Origin: Chiridota heheva
Taxonomy: Eukaryota > Echinodermata > Holothuroidea > Apodida > Chiridotidae
Direction: 5' to 3'
DNA length: 64,000 nt
Assembly (NCBI GenBank): GCA_020152595.1
Contig: JAIGNY010003802.1
Location: 680,522 to 744,521, forward strand
Made by a program: the position numbers and the translations under genes. This document shows, piece after piece, positions 23,141 through 35,800 of this stretch. A model generated the notes under the pieces. The model was given only the letters and a program-made list of their open reading frames with translations, was not told where the DNA came from and ran no database searches. Position 1 is the stretch's first letter; each line of letters begins with the position of its first letter.

Positions 23141-23352
23141 CCATTAATGTGTTCAAAAAACACCTGAAGACTTTTTTCTTTGAGAAACACATCCTGCATT
23201 CATACACGTAGCACCAGTTTTATGTTCACTCCTTTTATTTTCATCTTTTTACGTTGTTGTATTATTTGTGTTGGAGTGTTGTTTTATTTTGTTAAGTGCA
23301 GAGAACCTTGGGATTCTGAGCTATATAAGCACCGGGAAGTAAGAAAGTAAGT
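23141..23352 (+). mobile_element. LINE 3'-end fragment (C-terminus and tail only)
   Basis: A short frame reads VFKKHLKTFFFEKHILHSYT then stop, the usual C-terminus of CR1/L2-like ORF2. It is followed by a 3' UTR ending in GAGCTATATAAGCACCGGGA and an AAGTAAGAAAGTAAGTAG tail. It is a 5'-truncated insertion about 80 bp upstream of the inferred first exon of the TRIM gene. Confidence 0.8.
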
Positions 23353-23430
23353 AGAAATATAAGTTTTAGTTTCTTTGTGCGCTCAAATTTAAATGTCAAA
23401 TTTGTTTATATCCTTTTTCTCACCACACAG

Positions 23431-24552
23431 GTAATAGACACATGAAGAGAAAGACAAAAAAGAGGACACTTTACTGCTGAAAGGACAAGAGCTATCGAAA
23501 GAAGAACAATCACATAGATGAAATCTGGCTTAATGCAGAACTCTTGAGTTTGGGAATGGCATACAACATTGAAATCAGATAGTAGGACATAGACGTTATC
23601 AACGTTTACTGAAGGTATCCAGCAAATTAAGTAATCGAAAAAAGAAATTGTATTTTAAATGGAAGGAAGTTCAGGAGGCCCTTTTTCCAAGATGCATGTA
23701 GATTTAACATGCTCCATATGTACCGATACTTTTAAGAAACCAAAAGTACTTTCATGTGGTCATACATTTTGTCTAAGGCCGTGCTTAGAAGATTTGATTG
23801 GAGACAGGAGTAACTTCCGTTGTCCACTATGCAGGACAGTAGTAACAGTCCCTCAAAGGAACCCAAATAAGTTTGCAGATAACTATGTATTGATGAGTGT
23901 CATAGATCAGCTTAAAGCCCAAGAATCGACAGAGTCTTCATTTAAAGTATGCTGCAAGCACTGTCTTCCGATGGGGTATTACTGCGAAAAGTGTGACCGG
24001 CCCATTTGTAGCACATGCAAAACCACGGAACATGTTCATGACGAAGGCGATGTCCTTACATGGGATCAAATTATACCAAAGAAAATAGCCTACTTTGAAG
24101 TAGTTGCCCGTAAATTGACCTTGTTGGGTCAAAGTCAAGAGCAATTCAAAAAAGCTGCTTTAGTAGGATTCCAGCGTGATACCATAAAGAGCTTGAACAG
24201 TATCAACGGACGACTCACCTTCATGACTAAACTGCTCTCCAATCGTGCTTGTGCTATAGTAAACCAAATCAAAACTGAAATGGCAGAGACTTACTCAGAG
24301 TTTATTGGAGAGCAGACACAGTTCTTGAAAAGAATTGAGGAAACGAAGAAAATGGCGCAGAATGCTCTCCTCATCTTAGATAATGGGAAACTACCAGAAG
24401 CATGGGTAGAGAAGGATATTGATACCACCATGGAAGAGTTGCAGAAGATTTCATCAAATTCAAAACACAGCCAGGAAAATCCATACTTGAAACTGAAAGG
24501 AAGGGTTATTATTAAGGAAGAGTTTCAGGAGGATTTTGCCGATTATGACAAG
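23431..24552 (+). CDS. TRIM gene exon 1 (5' UTR part and codons 1-298)
   Basis: A pyrimidine-rich tract ending CTCACCACACAG at 23430 looks like a splice acceptor, so the transcript probably starts further upstream with a non-coding exon. The ATG at 23659 is preceded immediately by an in-frame TAA, which fixes the start; it has G at +4. The exon ends GACAAG before GTAAAT (donor at 24553), after a complete codon (phase 0). If intron 1 were retained, the frame would stop at 24600 after 15 further residues, giving a 313-residue RING/B-box/coiled-coil-only form. Zinc ligands 5 and 6 of the RING are spaced C-x3-C (CLRPC) instead of the usual C-x2-C. Confidence 0.9.
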
Positions 24553-26784
24553 GTAAATCCATCTATTAGTTCTTACCGTATGGGTACACCCCTTATTTGA
24601 AATTTACTGTCTGAAAGTGTGTGGAGAGGAGAGGGGGGGGGGGGTGGGGGCAAGGTGGGTGGGATTCACAGTAAGATACAAATGAAATATAAATTAGGAA
24701 AAATGTTAGGGGCATTGCCCACTTTACTCCCCTAAATCCTGTCTATGGGTACACCAAACATGATTACATTAGTGCTGGAAGGAAAAGCATTGAATCGAAA
24801 TCAGTCAAAGCAAGACTGTTGAATCTTATTCACAAGCCCCTGCCATACATCCCCTCTTGGTTGGCATCTTACAGTAGGTGCTGTTTAAATACTGCTACTT
24901 GCTGAAAAGTGGAAGCGTTTTTGCACATTTGTTCAAAGAATGCGCACACCATTGAGAGTCATTAATAAGTACAGTATCATAGAAGCAATTTCTTTTGTGG
25001 AGTATGTCCAGGGAGGGCTTGGGGGTTGGGGGAAATACACCTTCCCACTTCCCTACAAGACCAAATTTTTGGTTCATCCAATTAAAGGAGAAATATAGAG
25101 CGGGTGAGTTAGGTATTTGCATTGTCTTTACCATCTTTTTGAGTTTTAATGACATACTTTTATCACTTTCAAGTCTACCCCACCCCACCTCTGCCCCTCC
25201 TCCACCCCACCTTTACCCCCACTCCACCTTTACCCCTACCAAACCTCTACCCCACCCCACCCAACCTCTACCCCCACTCCACCTCTACCCTCTCCCACCT
25301 CTACCCCACCCCACCTCTAGCCATCCCATATGTATCCCTCTCCACCTCTACCCCTCCCCACCCTTACTCCTCCCGCACCCACCTCTATCCCTCCCTACCA
25401 TCCTCCAACCCACCTCTATCCCTCCCTACCATCCTCCACCCCACCTCTATCCCTCCCTACCTCTACCCCTCCTCCACCCCACCTCTACCCCCACTCCACC
25501 TCTACTCCCAATCCACCTCCCCTCCCCACACCACCTCTACCCTCACTCCACCTCTACCCTCTTTCACCCCACCTCCACCCCACTTCTACCCACCCCATAT
25601 CTACCCCTCCCCACCTCTACCCCTCCCATACCCACCTCTATCCCTTCCTACCATCTCCCACCCCACCTCTATCCCTCCCTACCTCTACCCCTACCTACCT
25701 CTACCCTCCCCCACCCCACCCTCCCACCTCACCTCTCCCATCTCGTCTCCCCCACATCTACCCCTCCCCACCCCATATCTACCCCTCCCCACCCCACCTC
25801 TATCCTATCCATTTCATCTCTACCCCACCCACTTATACCTCTCCCCATCCCACCTCTAACCCACCCCCACCCCACATCTACCCTCCCCACCCCACCTTTA
25901 CCTTCATCCTACCTCTAACCCACCCCACATCTACCCTCCTCCACCCCACTTCTACCCCCTCCCCAACTCCACCTCTACTCATCCCCACCCCATTCCCCTT
26001 CTCAAAATTGTTGTATAACAAACTTTAATTTCTCTATTAATGAGTCGTTTATGTCCCGTATTAGGTTTCAATTCACGAAGGGGGCAGTGAGAGTGTAGCA
26101 TCATCCTCTGACCTGGCCGAGGAGTTGGCAGCGAGTACTTCTAACAAAGACAATTTACCAAAGAAAGGTTTTAAACATAAAGGTAATTTTGTCCTTTTGA
26201 AGCAAATATTGAATGTTTACTGTGTACACACTGTTTGCTCTGAAAAAATGGGTTGGTAGGAAGGAAAATTTATTTGCAGTTGATTAAAAGATTTCTGTAC
26301 CATTTACAACCAGTGTAAAGTGGAATTAAAGGACATATATATGGATACTTATTGTGTTATTTCTGAATGTTATTTTCTAGTGAGCATCTTTAGCAAATGT
26401 CTTCACCTACCTACAGTATGCAGTAAATAGACACTACATTGAATTCACATTATAGCTTTGAAAGTTTGACCCAACAAGCTTAACACAAGAGACCCTCTTC
26501 CCAAGTAAAGACAATAAAACTTGTTGTGTTTTTTAGGTAAACTTATCAATTATCAGATCTACTTAGTTAAAGTTAGTTAGATCCTTTCCCTAAGCCTTTG
26601 AGATCCATATGGCTGGTACCCATCTCTGGGTTAGGTGGTGCAAGTGGATGAGATTCAGTGATTCTCCCTTGATGAGACACTGGTACTCATATACAGTCGA
26701 GTAATGGTAATAATGATAATAGTAGTAGTAGTAGTAGTAGTGGCAGTAGCAGCAGCAGTAGCAGTAGTAGTAATAATAGTAATA

Positions 26785-26815
<31 letters not shown>

Positions 26816-29800
26816 AGTAAGTCTTAATAACTCATGATGAGATTGACCGATTACTGTAGCATCAAATGTGGACACATTTTAGATTGTCAAAAACTAAACA
26901 CACAATTTTTTTCGATTAGCAATAGAACGCATGGTTAGACTTTTATGCAGTGGTCAAATTTTGGCCAAAATTCAGCATGCTCTTATGGGGAAGTGGAGGA
27001 GGATTTTGAATATAAACCTTCTTGAATAAAGAATTAGATTATTTCTTTTTAGTCAATGTTTTGACATTTTTGATGCTTAGACCAGACATTATTCAGGAAA
27101 AACCTTACTCGTACTTGTATTTTAACACAGGTAATTTAAAAGTAAGACTTACATAGTTATAAAACACACTGGAATTTAATTACAAATTTGTCCTTACCTC
27201 TTTAAATAATTTGACTGTTGTAATATTTTTTGGGGGGACTTTGACTAACAAAAGGCTACCAATTTTCCAAAATACATGTTCAAGCTTCATCCTAAAGTGA
27301 CTGCAGCAAACTCTAACACTTCCAGCAAGAAATGAATAGGAAATGGCTTTTATTATTATAAGCCATCCTCCCCATTCATATACCTGACATTGTTCTTAGA
27401 TTACCTAATAATTTGTTATCATTTCTTTCTTTTGCTTTCATCTATTCCATAAGAGTTGATATAAATATTTACAGAGAGTGATAAGCAAGTAATGGTTTAA
27501 ACAAAATAGAGAAAAGCGATATTGTGTTAGTGTGGAAGCTTATTTAGAGGGAGGAAGTATACACAATAGGAAGGCTGTAAAATGTAGATCAGTTTGATAA
27601 CGAACCATACCCTAACCCCCACCTGTCTTCAGGTCTTAAAGTTAACGCCATTAAACGTTAGATCTAACGTAAGTGTTCATTTAATTACCGTACGCGTAAC
27701 TAGTCAAGGCCTATTTTTGTTTTTTGAAGCCACGTAAAAATTGTTTTCTTTAAGTTATACCTTACCTTCCATGCTATAAATATGCAATCTAGTCTATGAC
27801 CTATTTCTAACGCACTTCTAACTGACCTTAAAAACATAGTTATGAGCCCAACACCTGACCTCCATTACACCTCTAACATCCCTCACTTCTTTTCAGCGTG
27901 TTGTTTTCACAACATCACTGGAACTGGCAGAGAATTTTTGTTGTTGTAATTGTTCATCTTTTTCTAACAATTTTTTTCCTTCAAGCTTCTACCAGGCAGG
28001 TTTTTTTGCTGTTTGGCACACTCATCTACTCTTTTCAAGTCAAATGAGCTAAGACAAGGTGGCCAGGGCACTGGGAATTCTTTGGTCTGACTTACAGGAC
28101 TTTTTCTATTAAGCTTGCACTTAAGTTAAAGTGTTTTTACTTCCACCCGTACAAAACGGATGACTAAAACAAGAGTCCCATTCTCGCAGTGGGTGTTTCA
28201 GTCCCTAGAGCACCTGATGAGCCTGTTCAGAGGATCCAATTGCCTTGGGTTGAAGTATTTTTCACCCTAGCTTTACTATGAGGATAGCCTAGTGTTATAC
28301 TATGCTTTGTATTAACAAGTTAGGATGTTTTTAGTACAGGTTCTCCTATGTATTAGGCCAACTTCTCGTTTCGATGTTGGTGCATGCCCATGAGGTTGAA
28401 GTCACCACAGGGGTGATCAGGGAGTCGGCTTCATTCAGCTTTAAGGAGCTACAGTTATAAAAGGAGGGCCTATATATTCTTCTACGTTAAATGGGATAAC
28501 TTCACATCCCACCTCCTCCTCCAAGAACTCCTTTCGTCCACCATCTGTAGGAAAAGTGTTCTTTTCTTCTGGAGACCCAGCCATGTTGGCATCCCTGGCA
28601 ATGACAGGGCTGATGCAGCCGCTAAGCTTGCCCTCATCCTCCCTCTACCCGCTTTCCCGAAACCCTTTCTGACATCAATTCACTTAGCGCTTCCCTCGTT
28701 TGTGACCGCTAGCAAACCTCATGGAATTCCCAATTTGATAACAAACTCCATATCATCCAGCCCACCATTCCGATCAAACCCACCATCAACAACCTCTCTC
28801 GTATCGACAACGTTCATATTACCCGTCTTAGAATTGGTCACACCCACCTTACTCACTCCCACCTTTTTATTGGCTCCTCCAACCCCTCTGCAACAGTTGC
28901 CATTGCATCCTCACAATCCATCACGTTCTCCTTGCTTGCCCCCTGTACAACCTTCTTAGAGCTTCCCTCGCTCACCACAACTCAATTGCTAAGTTCTTCC
29001 AGAAAAATCCAGCGGATAAAATTAAATCTCCTTCCTTCATCATGCTTCCCTCTACAATCATATTTAATTCTCCTCTTGCACCTCTCTCTACTTTCTTTTT
29101 GTTTCACCCATGCACCTCCTCTCTTTATCATAGCTTTCTGACTTTTTGTTCCTAAATTTCTCTCATTTTTCCCCTGTTTCCTTTCCTTCCTACCTCTAGA
29201 ATGATCTGACCTCTCAGACACAATTTGACCCTCGTTGTCGTGGTGCTGTTAAGCCCTCATCAAACAAACAAATAAACAAACAAACTAATTGATGTAATCT
29301 TCAATAAGCTTAAATAATTATTTCAAACTGCACAATCCTTGTTGGCTGACGTTCACTGATTGCTGTCGTTTCTGACTTAGCCTATGGCCTGACGGAGAAC
29401 AAATGTCTGAGTGATAACATATGTGTACGTGGGTTGTGACAATTAGGCCTAATGTGTGTTAGGTCTAACGATAGGTCTATAACGAATAGGCCTAAATCAA
29501 TTAGGTCTATAAAGGATTTTAATCAGCAATTGATAGTCATAACAATGATTTCAAACTTTCCTTAGCCTAGGTGGATAACATTTCTTTATTAAGAGATGTT
29601 ACTGTTCATGAGATAAACAACTAGGCACTATCAGTAGGCCTAATTCAACTTGCTAGGCAATACTTGCAATTAATAGGCCTATGTATAGTGGGCATGTAAC
29701 ATTAGTGGCTAGGCAGTATAGGATAGCATATTATAAGTCAGATAACATATGACTGTGTACTATAGCCATATGCATCAGATGTTTTATCTGAATATAGCAT

Positions 29801-32800
29801 AGGATACACATCCCTCAGTATGGTTGACATTGGGATTGCTGGACTAGGGCCAGCCATAAACGGCACCTATCACTAACAGTAACACGGCTGGCATCAGTCC
29901 AACGGTCAAGTAGGGGGAATACTAATATACTGTAGGCCCAGTCCTAATGTTAGGCCTACAGTCAAAATTGTTTCACTGGGGCAGGAAATTGAAAGCTTGC
30001 TTCAAATCTAGCCTGAGAGTCGATTTAGTCGAAGCCCTGGTAAGGTGGTCCAGGGGTCGAAGACCGCGGAAGCGCTGTTTTTCACGTGATTTCCATTGCA
30101 GAATATTACTTAATATTGTGTCAAATCCAGGGTCTAAGCCTTGCGTTCCTTATAATTTTGGTAGCTTAGAATTGCTTAATATTGTGTCAAATCTAGGGAC
30201 GAAGCCCCTGGAAGGCTGGAAGCCCTACATTTCTCACGATCTTGAAAGCAGGAAAGTGTCTAATATTGTGTCAGCTCCAAGGGTGAAATCTAGGTGCGAA
30301 GCCTGGTAGGGGTTAGGGGGCAAAGTTCCTGGAAGCGTATATGTTTCTTGTAATTTTGATAGCAGAAAATTGCTTCAAATTGTGTCAAATCTAGGGTTGA
30401 AGCACCAGGGATCCCGGCGCTTCTTGTGATTTTAATATGAAAAAAATTGTGTCAAATTTTTAGGCATATAAGAGGCAAAGGCTGCGAAGCTCTGGTGGGG
30501 ACTCACGAGGCTTAAACCCTACGTTTTTGATAGCCGCCGAAATTTGTTTTAAAATGTGTCAAATGTATGGGGTGAAGCTGTAGGATCGGAGCACTGGGGG
30601 CGAATATTTTGGAGGGAACATTTTTCATCATGATGCCAATTTAACTGTTATTCGAGTTTTCGGTCATCCGGGCATATTGAACATGCATGTGGAACATCTT
30701 ATCGGTGAAAACATGCAACGATTTGTACACAACTGAACGTATATGTGCTTTACGTACTGTACGTATATATGCACGATTCGTGTGCTTTTAAATTTCAAAT
30801 ATATCTTTTTACGACATTTCCATCAAATTTGCAACAATTTCTTGCACAAATACCCAAGCGAACATATAGAGATTTGGCAGGGATGTCGGAGGGAACTTGG
30901 GGAAAAATTCGGTGAGGGCTTTTTCATTATTTAAATTTTTTAATGAGGATCTGAACCAAGAACAAAGTGTTTTAGTTCCATGTCAGGGGTGGCGGAAGAT
31001 GTTTGAATCCAGATCAGTGGAACACGGGATCTGAAGGGCACTTATTCGACTGACACATTTTGAAAGCATGTACAACATCACTTGAGTGACAATTTTTAAT
31101 GTCCTTCCCTTTTCCCTCCACCTTTCCCCTTGCCCTCCACTCCCTTTCACCTTCCCATACCCATTCCCCTTCCCATCCCCTGTAACTTACTTCACCTGAA
31201 ATTGTCTAAACCTTTATCGGTCATAAAAGTACTCTTTATTTTCCTTTTCTTCTTAACTTTGCAGACATGACAATTTGCTTGATTGGGAATTTTAGATCAA
31301 GATATTGAGAACCAAAATTCAGAAAAAAAGGAAAATTTCATACTGAGTTCTATCTGTCCATAAGAATTGGGAAATTTATTGATCATAAGTCTCAAATTTG
31401 GAAATACATCACGATTAATCAACTGTATTGATCATGATTTGGATTATTTAATATCCTAAACAATGTGAAAAGCAAATAAGGGGTCAGAATGGTTTAGAAG
31501 GTTTTTCATCCTTTTCTGAGTTGCTTAAAATTAATTGAACTCGGTATATCGGTATAATTATATTTGACAAGATTCTAAATCAAGTCTGCATGATCCAAAT
31601 TCACACTCAACAACCCAGTCTTCAGCGAGTCATTGGCGAGGGCCTCCATTGTTTTTTTTTACCGGATAAATTAAAAGTGCCTTTTTGTTGAAAATTTGGT
31701 AAGCTGTACGTAACATTTTTTAAGCATTGCAAAGAAGGCCTGGTGGAGAAGAGCATGTCAGTTTATGGCAAGGGGCTGGGTATATATCTTATATAGTTTG
31801 CCCTGGGACCCTATTTCAAAGATCTTCAATAATACAAAATTGTGGTGGCCGGCACACCCATAGCAATGATTTTTGAAACAAAATTATAAGCGGAGAAAAC
31901 TAGGTTGCCAGATATGAATGCTTTGCTTTTTCTGTATGACGCTATTATGACGTCATCCCGAATACTCAATTAATACTCCACAATATAAATGGATCAAAGA
32001 GGTCTACTAAGCCCAATTTTTGTAAAACAATGTTGTGATTTTTTGTGCAGGGGGTAGAGGGGATGCTACCAATAAACAGCCTTTGTTTTCTAATAAACTT
32101 AACATTTAGCAGGCCCGTAGCCAGGAATTTGGGTTCGTTTTTCGTAAAAAAAAAGCAAAGGGCAAAAAATCTTGAAATTCTGGGTGCTTTTTGTAGATTT
32201 GAAAAGGGCACTTTCTCAACAAAAAAGGGGCTTCTTCGCTCAGATAAACCCTTCCCCCTCCCCCCTTCCTCCCCCTCCCACCTCACATACACACTTTTCC
32301 TGGCTAGGGGCCTGTTCAGAGTGGGCCTAGGAATATTTAGTAGCATTAATATTTGTAATTTAAATAGTACACTTGATATTTCACATCTTTGCTGGACTAA
32401 AATCAGTGCCCCCTCCTCCTCCCCTTTTTCTGTCTTGTAAATCCCTGAAAATAAGAAACATATTTAAGTTTCCAAATCATTTTCAAAGTATTTTAATTTA
32501 ACTTTCCTACCATTTCTCTTCACATACCATGTTTTTCCTGACGAAATAATAGTTATGTAATCCTCTTAAGTTATGCCCATGCCCTGTCCTATGTATGTCC
32601 CTGCACATAACATTAGGCAACAAATTTGTAGGACCGCAGACCCCAAATGTCAATTTTATTAGAGTAATCACACATACACAACTTGTAATAATAATAGTAC
32701 TAATAGTAATAATAGTAATAATAATAATAATAATACACAGTTCTTATATAGTGCCTTACCATGCAGTATGCATGCTCAAAGCGCTTTACAACAGACCCCT

Positions 32801-35800
32801 TTCCCCCCCCCCCCCCAAAGGAGACAGCCGACAAACAGCGCACACGCCTGTATCATTACCCTGCTCCAATCTTTTATGCTGAGCACAAGGCGAGAGGGCA
32901 CCAGGTCCCATTTTTGAAAGTCTTTGTTATGACTCACCCAGGGATTGAACCCATGACCTTCCTGCTGGAAAGCGAGTGCCCTATGAATTGAGTTAACCAA
33001 TCCATCCATCCATCCATCCATGTTCATTTGTAGTAGGCGCCTTTTCCATAGGATACAAAGCGCCCAGAATGCTGCCCCAAAGTTCAGTAAGTAATACATG
33101 ATTAAAAAAGAAAAGTCTTAAGACGTGTTTTGAACTGTCCAAGTGAACTGGCATGGCGAATGTGTGAAGGCAAAGAGTTCCAAACATGGGGTGCTGCAGC
33201 TGAAAAAGCCCTACAACCAGCTTTGGTGTTAGTTCTGGGTTCAGTCAGGAAGTTTTCAGAAGAGGAGCGAAGGGATCGTGCTGGTGTATAAAGTTTCAGA
33301 CTGTTGGATATGTATTCAGGTGATTGATGTATCAGGGATTTGTAGACAATAACACATGTTTTGTATAAAATTCGCTGTGACACAGGGAGCCAATGCAATT
33401 TGTTGAGCAAGGGTGAGGCATGATCACAACGACGTTTCCTGAAGATAAGCAGGCTGAGGCAAGTGAAAGAAATTGTTTTGTTCATGGACACAAGTTGAAC
33501 CTAGTATTTCTGGAATAAAAGTTTGACTCTCTAACCACAGTGATTCCTGTGATCAATGCAGTTACCATAATTTAACTCATGTGCTAGTTGGGATTTCTCC
33601 ATGGGTTAAACCAGGTGGTCGACAACTTGACAAGGTCATACGAACCAAAAAAGTAGAAAGTCAAGATTTTTGAAACAATGACCTTTTTATGTTGTTCACT
33701 TACATTTATCTACCAAACAGTGCAACAGACTGTTATTTTAACAACATTTATGGAAATGCATTCAGCAATTTTTCCCTTTGTGCCCCACCCCATGTATATG
33801 TATTTGATCAAAATCTTTTCATTTGTACCTTCTTTTACTTAATCTTCAAAAATGTAGACTAGATAATATTACACAAGCCAAACATGTCAGGTATATTGTA
33901 TATGCCACTTTTTCTCTGAAAAGATCAGTTAAAATATACATGTACTGTAGTACATACTGTATGTGACAAATCTCCATTAGTGCTTAGGCATCATCATCAG
34001 TTCCTTCTTCCTCATGAGGGAATAGGGTCATAGATTCTCTTTTGCTATGTTGTCCTGTTACTTGCAGCTACACTTGCTGGTCAGGTGCTGTACCCCATCT
34101 CATTTCTTTCTCTCATAGCAGTCCTCAGCCAAGTCTCTTGAGGCCTTCCCCTTCTTCTCCTCCCCTCAGGTGCCCAAGAGAGGGCTGTCTTTGGGTGCTC
34201 ATGCTCTCTCATTCTCAAGACATGGCCAAATCAATTTCCACCTCCTTCGCCGGATCTGCTCACTTATGGTGTCAATTTTTGCACGGTGTCTCAACTCTTC
34301 ATTAAAGATCTTCGTGGAGAAAAATGTCAAGCTTGGCTTCGTCCCCTTTAGTCATTCGCCAAGTGTCACTTCTGTAATGCAGTACTGCCAGGACGTTTGT
34401 TTTAAAGACTTTCAATTTGGTTTTCTTTATGTATAACACTTCATGAATTCTTTAAACCCCAATTTTGTGATTTAGCAATGCATGACACCCTTAAAGGGCC
34501 ACAACTAGAGACACAAATGTTGAAGGAAGGAGAGAGGGGGAGAAGGTTGTTTTCAGGTCCAGAAAGTCAAAGATGGTTAATTTTTCAATCATGCTTTTTA
34601 AATGCAATTTATGCTTTCTGTTAAACCTTAATACTTTTCTATTTCTCTATTCCACCGTAGTGGTGTAACAATGATTCTAAAGTTGTAATTTCTTGACTTT
34701 TGATTTCAGGCCCTGCTTATCAATATCAATTTTATTTTCATTTTTAGGTTTAAAAAATTCAGGTATTCCAACTCCGCAAAATCTTGCTCCATCAGAGGCC
34801 GGCCAAAGAGCATCCACTGGTCGTCATGAAGAAAGCAGTGGTTCAGAGGTCTTGACAGGAGAGGGTCAAGATGGCCAATCCGACGGGAGAAATGTTTGCA
34901 CACAGTCTGGTATCTATGAAGGATCCCCTAAAGGTGTGTCAGAAAAGTCGCAAGATGGTGTTGATGCGCTAAACAGTGACCAGTCAAGATGCGGACTAGG
35001 TAGTCAACAAACTGAGGCCAAGAAAGATGCTTCCTCTAAAGACATTGCCACACATTCTGAAGAGGTTCATGTGCTCTCTGGCGATGACCATCACATTGCA
35101 AAGAAAAAGAGAACATCCTCCCTTGAGGAATCAGATGGTAATAAAAAACACAAGTCTGATCCAAGTGTAAGTTGATTCTTAAGTTTTTAGTTGATGCAGT
35201 TGTCACTCTGTCACAACACATTTTACTCTGCCACAACACAGGGTTAAATTCTTATTCTGTACGAATACGGTCAGTCATCTCTTTTTCAGGGAAAATAATA
35301 TACTCTAATAGTTGTTGGTCAAAATTTGGAAAAGGTGAAAAGAATTATTAGGCCGATATATTAATAAAATACTGGCTTGCCGTACTCTTTGTTTCTGTAA
35401 CATTAGTGTATACACACTATGTAGAAATCACCAGCATTATGCACCCCACGTTGATCATTAAGATTGATCAATCCTGCTCAGAATCAGACAGGACGTACGT
35501 AATAAATACATTACAAATGGCTGTGCTGAAGAGTGCATGGCTGTGCTGAACAGTGCGACTGAGGATGGGATTTAACTTAAATGTTTACAGACAGTGAGAG
35601 GTGAATTATTTCAAAATCTATTAAAACATGTGAATATTAAAAATGACCATTTGCGGATCTTAACATGCAAATTTGTGTTGTAAAATATTTACCTCCTCCA
35701 ACCAAGTTGGATGGAGATTACGTTTTTGCCTGTGTTTGTTTTTTGTTTGTCTGTCAACAACATATCTTAAGAACTGATGAATGGATTTTGATCAAATTTA

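Noticed and set aside
24895..25188. Minus-strand 97-codon frame in intron 1
   Set aside because: It reads vaguely like degraded retroelement sequence, but no conserved block could be named, so it was not annotated.
25149..26028. Long open frames (up to ~300 codons) rich in Pro, Leu, Ser, Tyr and His
   Set aside because: They run through a C-rich minisatellite with almost no stop trinucleotides, and all three frames are open together. No signal of coding.
26687..26875. Poly-leucine frame on the minus strand
   Set aside because: Artefact of the (TAG/CAG/TAA)n microsatellite.
34042..34436. Plus-strand frames of 87-88 codons
   Set aside because: They are antisense shadows of a minus-strand LINE C-terminal fragment.
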